The notes under the pieces were generated by a model. The model was not told where the DNA came from and did no database searches. It saw nothing but the letters and a program-made list of their open reading frames with translations. From NCBI RefSeq assembly GCF_037076355.1, contig NZ_AP026968.1, positions 2,124,501 through 2,188,500 on the forward strand: 64,000 nucleotides of DNA. The letters run 5' to 3'. This document shows positions 33,376 through 42,962 of the stretch, one piece after another. Numbering within the stretch: the first letter of the stretch is position 1; each line of letters opens with the position of its first letter. The translations under genes were made by a program, and so were the position numbers. The DNA comes from Streptococcus parapneumoniae. GTDB taxonomy: Bacteria > Bacillota > Bacilli > Lactobacillales > Streptococcaceae.

Positions 33376-34299
33376 CTATTCTTTCACACCACCGATAGTC
33401 AAACCTTTTACAAAGTAGCGTTGGAAGAATGGATACAAAATCGCGATTGGAAGGGTTGCGACCACAACCATGGCCATACGACCTGTTTCTTTCGGTAGAG
33501 CAACTCCCAGTTGACCAGTCAAGCCGACCGCTTTGGCAATGTAGTCCATATTTTGCTGGATTTGCATGAGCAAATATTGCAATGGATACAAGTTGTCACT
33601 CTTGATGTACAGAAGGGCGTTGAACCAGTCATTCCAGAAACCAAGAGCTGTCAAAAGCGTGATGGTTGCGATACCTGGTAGTGACAATGGCAAACAGATT
33701 TGGAAGAAAATCCGAGCCTCACTGGCACCATCGATACGAGCCGATTCGAGAATGGCTTCTGGAATGGTCTTCTTGAAGAAGGAACGCATCAAGATGATGT
33801 TAAATGGTGAGAGAAGCATTGGAACAATCAAGGCCCAAACAGTATCCCCAAGCTGAAGCACACGAGTCACCATGATATAACCTGGTACCAAACCAGCGTT
33901 GAACAACATACTGAGCAGGACGAAGATAGTAAAGAATCTGCGATACTTAAAGGTTGTCCGTGAAATAGCGTAGGCATAGGTTGTTGTGATAAAGACATTT
34001 GTAAATGTCCCAACTACGGTTACAAAGACTGAGATGAAGAGGGCTTGTAAGATTTTATCCTTAAACTGTGCCAAGAACTCAAAACCGTCTAATCCAAATT
34101 GGGATGGGAAGAAGCTGTAGCCGTATTGGAGGAGGCTTTTCTCGTCCGTCACTGAAATAATGATAACGAATACGAAGGGTAGGATACAAGAGAGGGCAAT
34201 CAAACCCGAAATGATACTGAAGAAGATATCTGCTTTCTTACTGAAGGAGTGAATGCCGACATTATCAATTTTTTCTTTTTTAATTTTCTTTTCTGCCAT
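33376..34299 (-). CDS. sugar ABC transporter permease (LplC/YtcP-like)
   Basis: 307 aa with six helices and the permease EAA loop EAILESARIDGASEARIFF (about residue 200), typical of MalG-type carbohydrate importers. The N-terminus is Lys-rich and cytoplasmic (MAEKKIKKEKI). The ATG at 34299 with GGAGGAG is preferred over an open frame 13 codons longer. It starts 13 bases after the partner permease and 103 bases ahead of the binding-protein gene. It pairs with the next permease to form the membrane channel. Confidence 0.93.
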   Translation of the reverse strand: MAEKKIKKEKIDNVGIHSFSKKADIFFSIISGLIALSCILPFVFVIIISVTDEKSLLQYGYSFFPSQFGLDGFEFLAQFKDKILQALFISVFVTVVGTFTNVFITTTYAYAISRTTFKYRRFFTIFVLLSMLFNAGLVPGYIMVTRVLQLGDTVWALIVPMLLSPFNIILMRSFFKKTIPEAILESARIDGASEARIFFQICLPLSLPGIATITLLTALGFWNDWFNALLYIKSDNLYPLQYLLMQIQQNMDYIAKAVGLTGQLGVALPKETGRMAMVVVATLPIAILYPFFQRYFVKGLTIGGVKE

Positions 34300-34312
34300 A
34301 TTCTCCTCCTTT

Positions 34313-35242
34313 CTAGAACAAAGCTGAGTTTGGATCAACTCGTCTTGCCAGTAAGTTTGATAGAACCACCAGAATCAAGCCGACTACTGATTGGTAGAGA
34401 CCTGCTGCTGAAGCCATCCCGATGTCCGCTGTCTGGGTCAAGCCATTATATACATATACGTCCAAGACGTTGGTTACGTTATAAAGCTGACCAGCATTGT
34501 GAGGGATTTGGTAGAAAAGACCGAAGTCTGCACGGAAGATATTTCCGACTGCCAGGATAGTCAATACGGTTACCAACGGTGTCAGCTGCGGAATGGTTAC
34601 ATTGCGAATTCGTTGCCATTTGCTGGCTCCATCCACTGTCGCTGCTTCGTAGTAGGTTGGATCAATTCCCATGATTGTCGCATAGTACATGACACTGCTA
34701 TATCCAAAGCCTTTCCAAATACCAAGGAAAAGTAGGAGATAAGGCCAGATACCCAAATCAGCGTAGAAATTGATTTCCTTCATTCCGATAGATTCTAGGA
34801 AATGGTTGAACACACCTTTGTCAATGTTTAGGAAGGCATCTGTAAAGAAACTGATGATAACCCAAGACAAGAAGTAAGGGAACAACATGGAAGTTTGGAA
34901 GATCTTAACCATTCTCTTAGAACGGAGTTCACTTAAGATGATAGCAATCCCTACAGATACAATCAAACCGATAAAGATAAAGCCGAGATTGTAGAGGACG
35001 GTATTTCGTGTGATGATAAAGGCGTCTTTTGAACTAAATAAGAATCTGAAATTATCGAGTCCGACCCATTTACTATTCACGATACTATCTATAAAACCAT
35101 TACTGGTCATGTGGTAGTCTTTAAAGGCAACCACGTTCCCAAATACTGGAATGTAGAAGAATAGAATCAACCAGAGTGCCCCTGGTAAAACCATCAAGAG
35201 AAAGATCCAGTTGTCTCTCAAGGTTTTTGAAAACTTATTCAT
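34313..35242 (-). CDS. sugar ABC transporter permease (LplB-like)
   Basis: 309 aa with six helices and the EAA loop YYEAATVDGASKWQRIRN (about residue 210), MalF-type. It begins MNKFSKTLRDNWIFLLMVLPG, typical of this family. An AGGGAGG site lies seven bases ahead of the ATG. First gene of the permease-permease-binding protein operon, directly behind a promoter carrying a cre site, so transport is expected to be repressed by CcpA during growth on preferred sugars. Confidence 0.93.
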   Translation of the reverse strand: MNKFSKTLRDNWIFLLMVLPGALWLILFFYIPVFGNVVAFKDYHMTSNGFIDSIVNSKWVGLDNFRFLFSSKDAFIITRNTVLYNLGFIFIGLIVSVGIAIILSELRSKRMVKIFQTSMLFPYFLSWVIISFFTDAFLNIDKGVFNHFLESIGMKEINFYADLGIWPYLLLFLGIWKGFGYSSVMYYATIMGIDPTYYEAATVDGASKWQRIRNVTIPQLTPLVTVLTILAVGNIFRADFGLFYQIPHNAGQLYNVTNVLDVYVYNGLTQTADIGMASAAGLYQSVVGLILVVLSNLLARRVDPNSALF

Positions 35243-35296
35243 AATTTCCTCCCTTTTTTATTTTGATATCCATCTAAAAATTCCTTTTTAGATTTT

Positions 35297-35321
35297 TGAT
35301 AACGATTACATTATTAGTATA
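35297..35321 (-). promoter_or_regulatory. cre site and -10 of the sugar ABC operon
   Basis: Minus-strand -10 TATACT is at 35316-35321. TGATAACGATTACA on the plus strand (35297-35310) matches the cre consensus TGWNANCGNTNWCA at every fixed position. It lies just downstream of the -10, over the start of transcription, where CcpA represses. Confidence 0.75.
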
Positions 35322-35667
35322 CTCCTATTTGCAGGTTAGGTTAAACTACTAATTATAGAAAAAACTCCACAAATTATGTAGCAGATTTAAAACTTTATCA
35401 CCACTATCAAACAAATGTCCTAAATCAATTGTTTATTTTATCTCTATTAGCCCAGTGATGGCGTCACTCTGTTACCCTGTGCTAGCTCTCTCAAACAAAA
35501 TTTTAGGAGCAATGAAGCCCACTATTTTTAGAAAACAAGCCTATTATCAAGTTCCTTAGACTTTTGACCATAGGCGTTCTTCTCTTTTTAACGTTTTTTC
35601 TCAAAACTCATCATGAGATCTGTCTAAAAATAAAGGTACTACTTTTCTCAACTTTTTTAGAAAGCTA
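35322..35667. other. non-coding stretch between sugar operon promoter and BOX element
   Basis: About 345 bases of AT-rich sequence without a supported gene. It includes the presumed -35 region of the minus-strand operon; nothing else recognised. Confidence 0.5.
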
Positions 35668-35781
35668 ATACTCTTCGAAAATCTCTTCAAACTACGTCAG
35701 TTTCCATCTGCAACCTCAAAACAGTGTTTTGAGCAACCTGCAGTTAGCTTCCTAGTTTGCTCTTTGATTTTCATTGAGTAT
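35668..35781 (+). repeat. BOX element, A-C type without boxB
   Basis: 114 bp from ATACTCTTCGAAAATCTC to TTTCATTGAGTAT with the AAAACAGTGTTTTGAG dyad; the central boxB part is missing. Confidence 0.9.
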
Positions 35782-35883
35782 AAGGCAAGGCCAAATCAAT
35801 TTATAACAATGTTTTAGAAGCGATATTGTACTAGTCCAGACTCAGTTCATTATAGTGTCTGATTTCTCCCAGACTGACTCCCT

Positions 35884-35978
35884 ACAAAAAGTGCAAATAA
35901 GAAATCTCCAGCTTAGTAACTATCAGTGAGTTCTCGAGTCTGAAAATTTTTCAATATACCTCGTTATTGAACGGTTAT
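35884..35978 (+). mobile_element. relic of an IS66-family right end
   Basis: This 95-base stretch is closely similar to 57356-57448, the right end of the IS66-family element further along: both run from AAGTGCAAATAAGAAATCTC through a GTGAGTT hairpin to TCGTTATTG(A/G)ACGGTTA. No transposase remains. Six bases after it, GCCGTCCACTTCCTGA repeats the sequence that abuts the other element's left end at 55081. Confidence 0.75.
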
Positions 35979-36004
35979 AGTTTGCCGTCCACTTCCTGAC
36001 ATGC

Positions 36005-36042
36005 AAAAATCTCCTAGCAGGCTTTCCTACTAGGAGATTTTC
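36005..36042 (-). terminator. terminator downstream of the LPXTG giant
   Basis: AAAATCTCCTAG and CTAGGAGATTTT arms flank a short loop, 70 bases after the stop. T-rich on both sides, so possibly bidirectional. Confidence 0.7.
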
Positions 36043-36112
36043 TTATGAGAGGTACTTGTTTCAGCTTTGAAAATCGGACTTATCATCTGATAATTATCAA
36101 ACAATCTACCAA

Positions 36113-39100
36113 TTAAGCTTCTTCGTCTTCTTTACGACGACGTCCTACAAGACCAAGACCAAGTAAGGCACTTGCGGCAGCTGCTACCATAGCTACAGTA
36201 GAATCTGCTGTACCTGTATTTGGCAATTCTTTAGATTCTTTAGGCGCATTTGCTTGTGCTGATGCTTCTTGGTTGGCATTCGCTGCTTGAGCAGTAGCTG
36301 GAGCTACAGCTGGTGTTTGAGATGCTTGATCCTCAGCTGGAGTTACATGGTCAGCTACTGGAGTAAGTTTCGCCATAAAGTCTTCGATACGTTTCACCAT
36401 TGCATCCACTTCTGCTTGACTTGCGTCTGCGTTAGCAAATACTTTCTTAGCATCTGCTGATAATGCATTCGCTTCTTTTGCAGTTTCTGCATCAAGCTTA
36501 GCTGATTCTTGGATGATTAGCTCATCTAGCTGATGAATAGCACTTTCTAACTTGGATTTATTCACTTTGGCTTGAGTGTTCGTCATTCCGTTATCGGCAG
36601 AAGGGCCGTAGTTTCCACCATTATATGGAGGTATCATATCTTGATTGTTTGGTGAAATCACTTCAACTGGAACTTCAAGTTTTTGTACACTTCCATCCGC
36701 TAGTCTTAATGTCACTGTAGCAATTTTAGTACCGATAGTATTCGTATCAGGCAATACCATCTTGATGACTGAGATTTCTTCTGGTAAATCTAATTTCGCT
36801 AACACATCTGCTTGGGAAAGGGCTGTACCGCGTTCAACTTTCACTACTCCATTGATTAAAGCTTTCAGGGCGTCTTCTAGTTTTAATTCTGGAAGATCAG
36901 CTACAAGTGCATCTTGATCAACTTGGTATAAGAAGGTTCTGAGAACTTTATCGAGTTCTGCTTGGGTTGTGGAGCTATCGATTGCAATATTAGCTGCTTC
37001 CGCTTCTTCTCTTACCGACTCTTTTTTCTTATCTTTTTCTTCCAAAGTTAAATCTGTTCTCGCATCGATTTCTTTCAGCTTATCTGCCAGTACTTCTTTA
37101 ACAGCTTTCTTAAATTCTGCTTTTGCACCTACTGGATCAATCTTTGCAATATTAGCTTTTCCAACTTCCGTTACTTTAGCAACATCGTCTTGACTCATTG
37201 CCTTACGAATCGCATCCTTAGCTGTTTCTGCTTCTGATTCTGCGGCTTTTTTGGCAGTAGTTTTTTCTGCTGTCAATAAATCAGTTCTTGCATCAATCGC
37301 TTTTGATTTTTCTGCTAAAGCTGTCTCAATTTCTGCTAGGGCTTTCTCTTTCCCTACTGGATTTACTGCTGATATAGCTGTTATTCCTGTTGTTTTAGCT
37401 TCATCTACTTCTGCTTGTGTTGTAGCTGATTCAATAGCTTTCTTAGCATCTTCTGCCGCTTTCTTAGCCACTGCTTTGGCTGCTGATTTTTCTGCGTCTG
37501 AAAGTTTAGCGTTGCTGTCAATTGCAGTTTCCTTAGCAGATAGGGCTGAGTCTACTGCTGCCTTAGCCTTGTCTTTTCCAACTTCTGCAACTGATGAGAT
37601 AGCTTGGCTTCCTTCCGTCACTTTGGCATCTACTTCTGCTTGTGTTGTAGCTGATTCAATAGCTTTCTTAACATCTTCTGCCGCTTTCTTAGCTGCTGCT
37701 TTGGCTGCTGATTTTTCTGCGTCTGAAAGTTTATCGTTGGCGTCGATTGCAGTTTCCTTAGCAGATAGGGCTGAGTCTATTGCTGCCTTAGCCTGATCTT
37801 TTCCAACTTCCGCAACTGATGAGATAGCCTTAGTACCTTCCGTCACTTTGGTATCTACTGTTGCTTGATCTGTTGCTTCATTGATAGCTTCCACTACAGC
37901 AATGGCAGCTTTTGCAACTTCTGCTTTCGCTTTGATTTTTTCTTTTTCTGATAATTTCTCGTTCTTATCAATTGCTTCTAACTTAGCTTCTGTTACTTTT
38001 TGGATTTCATCTAATGCTTTTTCTTTTCCTACTGGATTTAGTGCATCTATAGCCTCTTTACCAGTTGTTTTTGCATTATCTACCGCTACTTGCTCTGTTG
38101 CAGCATCTATAGCTTTCTTAGCTTCATCTACAATATTCTGAACTTGTTCTTTAACGGCTTGTTTTTCGTCATCAGAAAGTTTCTCGTTACCAGCAATCGC
38201 TTTTTCTTTAATCGCTTGAGCTGCTTCTAGTTCTGCTTTGGCTGCTTCCTTAGCAATTGCTAATTTACCTGCATTTTTAGCTGCTGTAACATCATCTTCC
38301 GTTGTTGCATCATCAATTGCAGCAATTGCTTTATTTACTTCTTCCGCTACTTTTGCTTTCGCTGCTTCTTTTTGTTCAGCTGTCAAATCTACATTCGCTT
38401 CAATAGCATCCGTTGCATTCTTAGCAGCTTCTTCAACTTCTTTCTTAACAGCTGATTTATCAATATCTTTTAGAAGTTTTGCTGCTGTTGCTAGTTTAGA
38501 TTTCAACTTGCTAATCTTAGCTTGAAGTCTGTAAGCTTCTAATTCACCAGCATTATCTCCTTTAGCTAATAAATCTTTAGCTGCTTGCTTCGCTGCTTCT
38601 AATTCTGCACTTAGTTTGCCAACTTCATCATTATAAGCTTTGATACTATCATTCGTTTTACCAGTCTTATCTGCTAATTTAAGATCCTCATCAGCATTCG
38701 CTAACTCATCTTTTTGGTCTTGAGTTATTTTATCTACTAACGCTTCTTTGACTTTTTCTAACGCTGCTTTCTTAGTGTTAACATTCGCTAGGGCTGTTGC
38801 TACTTGTTCTGGTGTCGCATTTGGATCTGCAATTAGTGTTTCTGCATCTTTAACCGCTTGATCTGCCTCCACTTTTGCTGCATCATATTTGTCTGCTGTT
38901 TCTTTTGTTTTTCCTGCTGTGACATTTTCTGTTGCGGCTAATGCTTTTAGTGCTTCTTTTGCGTTTGTTAACTCTGTTGTATTTGCTTTGTCTTTTAGTA
39001 AGCCTTTTGCTTCTGCTAGTTTTGCTTTTAGCTCTTCTACTTTGGCTAATGCTACTGTTGCGTCTGCTTTTGTCGCATTATTATCTTTAGCTTTTTCTAC

Positions 39101-42100
39101 TAGTTCTGCTGCTTTCGCTTTGGCTTGCGTTAAGTCTGCTTGGATTGCTGCTACAGCTTGATTATATGCTTCGATACTATTTGGTGTTTTAACTCCAGTT
39201 AGTGTATTTTCTGCAATTGGTGTTAAGGCTGCGTCTGCTCCTTCTAAGGCTGTTTTTTGCTCGTCTGTTGCTTTTTCTACTAACGCTTCTTTGGCTGTTT
39301 CTAGTTTTTCTAGCACTGTATTGACTGCTTCTTGTGCTTCAAGTGCAGCTAATTTAGTTGCATTCACTCCATCTGTTTTGATTTTATCTGCCGCAGCTTT
39401 GGCTTGATTTAGTTCTTCTGTTAGTTCTCGTATTCTTTCGTTATACGTATTAATACTGTCTTGAGTTTTTCCTTCCGTACTTGCTTCTACTAGTTTTGCT
39501 ACAGTTTTTTCTAATTTTGCTTTTTGAGCTTCTGTCGCTGCGGGGACTAAATTCTTTTTAGCTACTTCTAACGCTGCTCTTTTAACTTTAATATCAGCTA
39601 ATGCATTTGCTACATCTTCAACTGTTGAATTTTCACTAGCAATTACAGCTTGTGCATCAGTTACCGCTTTATCTGCGGCAGCTTTTGCAGTAGTATAAGC
39701 ATCTTGACTATCTTTTGTTTGACCTTCTGTCACCCTTGCTGTTGTTTGCTGGTTTATGAAATCATTTAAATCATTTTTAGCCTGTTCTAATTCAGTTGTG
39801 TTTCCTTTATCTTTCAATAGGGTAGCTGCTTTATCTAATTCAGCTTTGATTTTATCAACTTCAATTTGAGCATACGCTGCTTCTACTTCACCTGCGTTTA
39901 CTGTTTTATCTAGTACTGTTTTTGCTTTTTCTTTTGCGGCAGTTAATGCAGCTTCTAATGTTTTATATTTATCCTCATATTCTTTTATACTCTTCGGCGT
40001 TTTACCTGTCTTATCTGCTTCTTTCAACGCCTCCGAGTCATTTTGTAATTTAGTCTTTTGGTCATCAGACGCTGCAACTACTAAAAGTGCTCTAGCTGCT
40101 GTTAATTCTGCTCTTTTGGCCGTTACATTAGCCACAGCTTGGGCTACTTCATCAACAGTTGCTGTATCACTGTCTATAACTGCTTTTGCCTTTTCAGCTT
40201 CTTGTTCTGCGGCAGTTTTAGCTTGGTTATAAGCGGCAACGGTTTCTGGAGTCTTACCTGGAGTTGGATCGTCATTTACTAAATCATCTAAAGAAGCTTT
40301 TGAACTTGTTAAGGTTGATTTGTCAACTTTCAACTCTGCTTGTTTTTGCAACGTAACATTTAAGATTTTCTTATATTCTGCTGTTGATTTTAATTCTCCA
40401 GCTAATAATTGATTAATAGCATCTAATTGATTCTGATAAGCTTGTTGTGTTTCAGGGGTTTTTCCTCTTTTATCTGAATCACGAGTTTCAAGCAGTTTAT
40501 CATAAACCTTTTGTAAAAGATTTTTAGCAACATTATTTGTGTCTTGATCAATTGAAAAGTCTAACGATGAAATTGGTAATGCATATTTTAAATCCCAAGC
40601 TTGATAACTCATCCCTACTCTATTGTTATCCGCTGAACTAATTCTAACTTTGTACGAATCGACACCTTTTTCTAATTCAATATCTCTACTTGTAAAAGTA
40701 CCTTCTGTACCATTAGGTAAATTAGCAGGGTTTGCTAAACGTTTTTCTACCTCATCTCTCCCTATATAATTTCTTCGTGTATCACTGGGCTTTGTAGCAT
40801 CACTTCCTGTACTTGACACTCTAGTTAATACGGCATTTGTTCCGTCTTTTGCTGCTATCACCGTTTTATCTGCATCTTTAACAGATTTATCTGGATAAAA
40901 CTCAGTGGAATATATTTTCTTCTCCACCCCTTCTTTTATACTAAATACCTCTACTTTATATTTAGCTTTTTTACCATCAATATCTCCTGTATATCCAGGT
41001 TTAAAGCTTACCTTTACCCTCGAACCATCTTCAGATGAGTAAGCTTTAAAAGTCTTCTCAATCCCATCAAAACCTTTAACTGCTTTAGCAATTTCAAGTC
41101 CTTCATCTTTGTACTTATATGCACTTCCATCAAAAGCTTCTTCATTTGAGTTTGCTCTTGTTCTAGCCTTTGTTAAGAAAAGCATATAGTCTTGCGTCTT
41201 ATCAAAAGACTGTTCTCTAAGATAGATAGTATCATTCAATAATGAATTAATAGTTTCTATAGGAAATGTTCCATACTTAGTTTTTCTACCAATCGCAAAT
41301 TTCCCATCTCCGACTGCTTTCCAGCCGCCAAAATCATTAATTTCTTTTACATGACCTACTTCAACATTTTTTTCAGCTCCTAATTTATTAATCGCACCAT
41401 CTTTTATACTATCATTATTTTGAATTCTTTCCGGTAAATTTAATAATTTTTCTGTTAATTCATCTAATCCTGCTTTTACTCTTGGTGCTGTGTAAGTCTG
41501 GTTTGCTGATGGATCAGTATCAGTCGTTGTCTCACCTGTTCGGAATGGATTATTTCTATCTAGGGCTTGTCTATTACGTGGATCATGTTGTCCTGAGTTT
41601 GCAATAGAGTTGGTTCCTGTAGCTTTCTCAGTATTGCTTGCTTTCTTACCGACAGTCGCTTTTCCTTCTGTGGTATCTAGTTTAGGACTTTCCACTTGGG
41701 CTTTAGGCTTACTACGTAAACCGCTGCTCGCTGTCATAAAGAGTCTTCTATAAGCTTTTGTCAACTCGTCTTGACTTGTGGCTGTTGTTAGGGCAAGTTT
41801 TGCTAATTCTAAATGTTCTTTAAGGGTTGCGACACTTTCATCTGTCTTAGTCGCATAGCTACCTGAGGCTAATTTAGCATCAATTTCTGCTACGTAATCT
41901 TCCAGCTGTTTTTTATCCAAGTCAGATGTAGCTTTTTCTTCTGCTTTTTCTGTTGCTGAAGCAGTAGATGATACTACTGGCGCTGGAGTGGCAGTAGTAG
42001 ATGTTTCTTCTTTCTCTTTTGAAACAGTAGGTGATTCGACTGATGATGCGCTTGCATCAGTAGATGTTGGAGTAGTTGTTTCTTCTTGATCTTTCGGAGC

Positions 42101-42367
42101 AGTAGTCTCACTGCTACCAGAATTTCCATCCAACTGACTGACTACTGGAGTCGCCCCGTAGGTTCCATTCTGGACATCTGGATCTTTCAGTGGCGAGCCT
42201 TGTCTTCCCTCATTAGTTGGGGTTACACCTTGCTCTGTGGCAGACACTGTCCCATTTCCTGGAAACATGAACAAGGCTGCTACTGCAACACTAGCAGCAC
42301 CAAAACTAACCTTACGAATCGAAAACCGCAAGCGCTTTTCTCTATCTTCATTACCTTTATAAAACAT
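36113..42367 (-). CDS. giant LPXTG-anchored surface protein with DUF1542-like and helical repeats
   Basis: 2,084 aa. The N-terminus carries a YSIRK-type signal (RFSIRKVSFGAASVAVAALF), which directs secretion at the septum, then a Ser/Thr/Glu-rich disordered segment (to about 290). A folded non-repetitive domain (about 295-600) is the probable ligand-binding part. About 14 helical repeats follow, first a GKTxxSxxxYxxxxxxL type (about 620-1250), then 70-75 residue DUF1542-like repeats (about 1260-1800, recurring KLSDAEKSAAKAAAKKAAED). The sortase site LPNTG with a hydrophobic segment and RRRKEDEEA ends it. AAAAGGAGC precedes the ATG. Likely adhesin or matrix-binding protein; ligand unknown. Monocistronic. 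Confidence 0.93.
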   Translation of the reverse strand: MFYKGNEDREKRLRFSIRKVSFGAASVAVAALFMFPGNGTVSATEQGVTPTNEGRQGSPLKDPDVQNGTYGATPVVSQLDGNSGSSETTAPKDQEETTTPTSTDASASSVESPTVSKEKEETSTTATPAPVVSSTASATEKAEEKATSDLDKKQLEDYVAEIDAKLASGSYATKTDESVATLKEHLELAKLALTTATSQDELTKAYRRLFMTASSGLRSKPKAQVESPKLDTTEGKATVGKKASNTEKATGTNSIANSGQHDPRNRQALDRNNPFRTGETTTDTDPSANQTYTAPRVKAGLDELTEKLLNLPERIQNNDSIKDGAINKLGAEKNVEVGHVKEINDFGGWKAVGDGKFAIGRKTKYGTFPIETINSLLNDTIYLREQSFDKTQDYMLFLTKARTRANSNEEAFDGSAYKYKDEGLEIAKAVKGFDGIEKTFKAYSSEDGSRVKVSFKPGYTGDIDGKKAKYKVEVFSIKEGVEKKIYSTEFYPDKSVKDADKTVIAAKDGTNAVLTRVSSTGSDATKPSDTRRNYIGRDEVEKRLANPANLPNGTEGTFTSRDIELEKGVDSYKVRISSADNNRVGMSYQAWDLKYALPISSLDFSIDQDTNNVAKNLLQKVYDKLLETRDSDKRGKTPETQQAYQNQLDAINQLLAGELKSTAEYKKILNVTLQKQAELKVDKSTLTSSKASLDDLVNDDPTPGKTPETVAAYNQAKTAAEQEAEKAKAVIDSDTATVDEVAQAVANVTAKRAELTAARALLVVAASDDQKTKLQNDSEALKEADKTGKTPKSIKEYEDKYKTLEAALTAAKEKAKTVLDKTVNAGEVEAAYAQIEVDKIKAELDKAATLLKDKGNTTELEQAKNDLNDFINQQTTARVTEGQTKDSQDAYTTAKAAADKAVTDAQAVIASENSTVEDVANALADIKVKRAALEVAKKNLVPAATEAQKAKLEKTVAKLVEASTEGKTQDSINTYNERIRELTEELNQAKAAADKIKTDGVNATKLAALEAQEAVNTVLEKLETAKEALVEKATDEQKTALEGADAALTPIAENTLTGVKTPNSIEAYNQAVAAIQADLTQAKAKAAELVEKAKDNNATKADATVALAKVEELKAKLAEAKGLLKDKANTTELTNAKEALKALAATENVTAGKTKETADKYDAAKVEADQAVKDAETLIADPNATPEQVATALANVNTKKAALEKVKEALVDKITQDQKDELANADEDLKLADKTGKTNDSIKAYNDEVGKLSAELEAAKQAAKDLLAKGDNAGELEAYRLQAKISKLKSKLATAAKLLKDIDKSAVKKEVEEAAKNATDAIEANVDLTAEQKEAAKAKVAEEVNKAIAAIDDATTEDDVTAAKNAGKLAIAKEAAKAELEAAQAIKEKAIAGNEKLSDDEKQAVKEQVQNIVDEAKKAIDAATEQVAVDNAKTTGKEAIDALNPVGKEKALDEIQKVTEAKLEAIDKNEKLSEKEKIKAKAEVAKAAIAVVEAINEATDQATVDTKVTEGTKAISSVAEVGKDQAKAAIDSALSAKETAIDANDKLSDAEKSAAKAAAKKAAEDVKKAIESATTQAEVDAKVTEGSQAISSVAEVGKDKAKAAVDSALSAKETAIDSNAKLSDAEKSAAKAVAKKAAEDAKKAIESATTQAEVDEAKTTGITAISAVNPVGKEKALAEIETALAEKSKAIDARTDLLTAEKTTAKKAAESEAETAKDAIRKAMSQDDVAKVTEVGKANIAKIDPVGAKAEFKKAVKEVLADKLKEIDARTDLTLEEKDKKKESVREEAEAANIAIDSSTTQAELDKVLRTFLYQVDQDALVADLPELKLEDALKALINGVVKVERGTALSQADVLAKLDLPEEISVIKMVLPDTNTIGTKIATVTLRLADGSVQKLEVPVEVISPNNQDMIPPYNGGNYGPSADNGMTNTQAKVNKSKLESAIHQLDELIIQESAKLDAETAKEANALSADAKKVFANADASQAEVDAMVKRIEDFMAKLTPVADHVTPAEDQASQTPAVAPATAQAANANQEASAQANAPKESKELPNTGTADSTVAMVAAAASALLGLGLVGRRRKEDEEA

Positions 42368-42539
42368 ATATTATTTTGCTCCTTTTCCGATAATTATCGG
42401 TTAATATATAATGGAAGGACAAATAAAAAGCCCCCCCTAAAATATTTATGCATATTTTAGACTGGCATAATTTATTATACTCTTTTTTGTTTTATAAATC
42501 AAATGTTATGAACTAAGCTTGATATGATGTATCTTATCC

Positions 42540-42592
42540 AATTCTTCTGTTTCACGCGAAACACCCTGCGCCAGGCAAGGTGTTCTTGTTTT
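42540..42592. repeat. 53-bp direct repeat, left copy (boundary of defence island)
   Basis: One mismatch to 45934-45986. It contains the palindrome TTTCACGCGAAA and a hairpin AACACCCTGCGCC...GGCAAGGTGTT ending in T residues. The right copy is the terminator of the glycosidase operon and includes its last bases; this copy lies upstream of the LPXTG gene. Confidence 0.88.
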
Positions 42593-42593
42593 T

Positions 42594-42706
42594 ATACTCA
42601 ATGAAAATCAAAGAGCAAACTAAGAAGCTAGCCGCAGGTTACTCAAAACACTGTTTTGAGGTTGCAGATGGAAGCTGACGTGGTTTGAAGAGATTTTCGA
42701 AGAATA
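42594..42706 (-). repeat. BOX element, A-C type, inverted relative to 45654
   Basis: 113 bp reading ATACTCAATGAAAATC at its left and ATTTTCGAAGAATAT at its right end, so it is in minus orientation. It starts one base after the 53-bp repeat. With the plus-oriented BOX at 45654-45767 it brackets the defence genes. Confidence 0.9.
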
Positions 42707-42750
42707 TTAAACCCCAAATTATTCATATCTCACACTAACCAAACAATTCA

Positions 42751-42799
42751 AAAACCACCAGAAGAGCCGTTAAAATACTGCCCTTCTGGTGATTTTCAT
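42751..42799 (-). terminator. terminator of the toxin-antitoxin-chaperone operon
   Basis: Minus-strand CACCAGAAGGGC and GCTCTTCTGGTG arms followed by TTTTT. Confidence 0.75.
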
Positions 42800-42802
42800 T
42801 GA

Positions 42803-42962
42803 TAGCTGAGTCTCGAAGAAGGTAGAGTTTAAATTGAAACTACTATCATACAAAACTCTTTGATCCTATTTATTTTTATCACAATTTTGATTTATAGTTC
42901 TCCGAATACCTTTTAAATGTGAAAGCATTTCATTGGAGCTTTGAAAAATACATACACTGTTT
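42803..42962 (-). other. spacer behind the chaperone gene with a short open stretch
   Basis: About 160 bases. Immediately after the SecB-like stop, another minus frame is open for roughly 35 codons and ends LKGIRRTINQNCDKNK before TAG. It has protein-like composition but no start or ribosome site ahead of an internal ATG. It may be a remnant; no call is made. Confidence 0.2.

Noticed and set aside
37251..37796. 181-codon plus-strand frame opposite the LPXTG giant
   Set aside because: Ala/Ser-rich antisense of the Ala/Lys/Glu repeats, without a start signal. The same holds for the other plus-strand frames between 36269 and 39161.
42540..42592. TTTCACGCGAAA palindrome as a regulator site
   Set aside because: It occurs as part of a duplicated terminator segment at both ends of the island, so the simpler reading is terminator sequence and not an operator.
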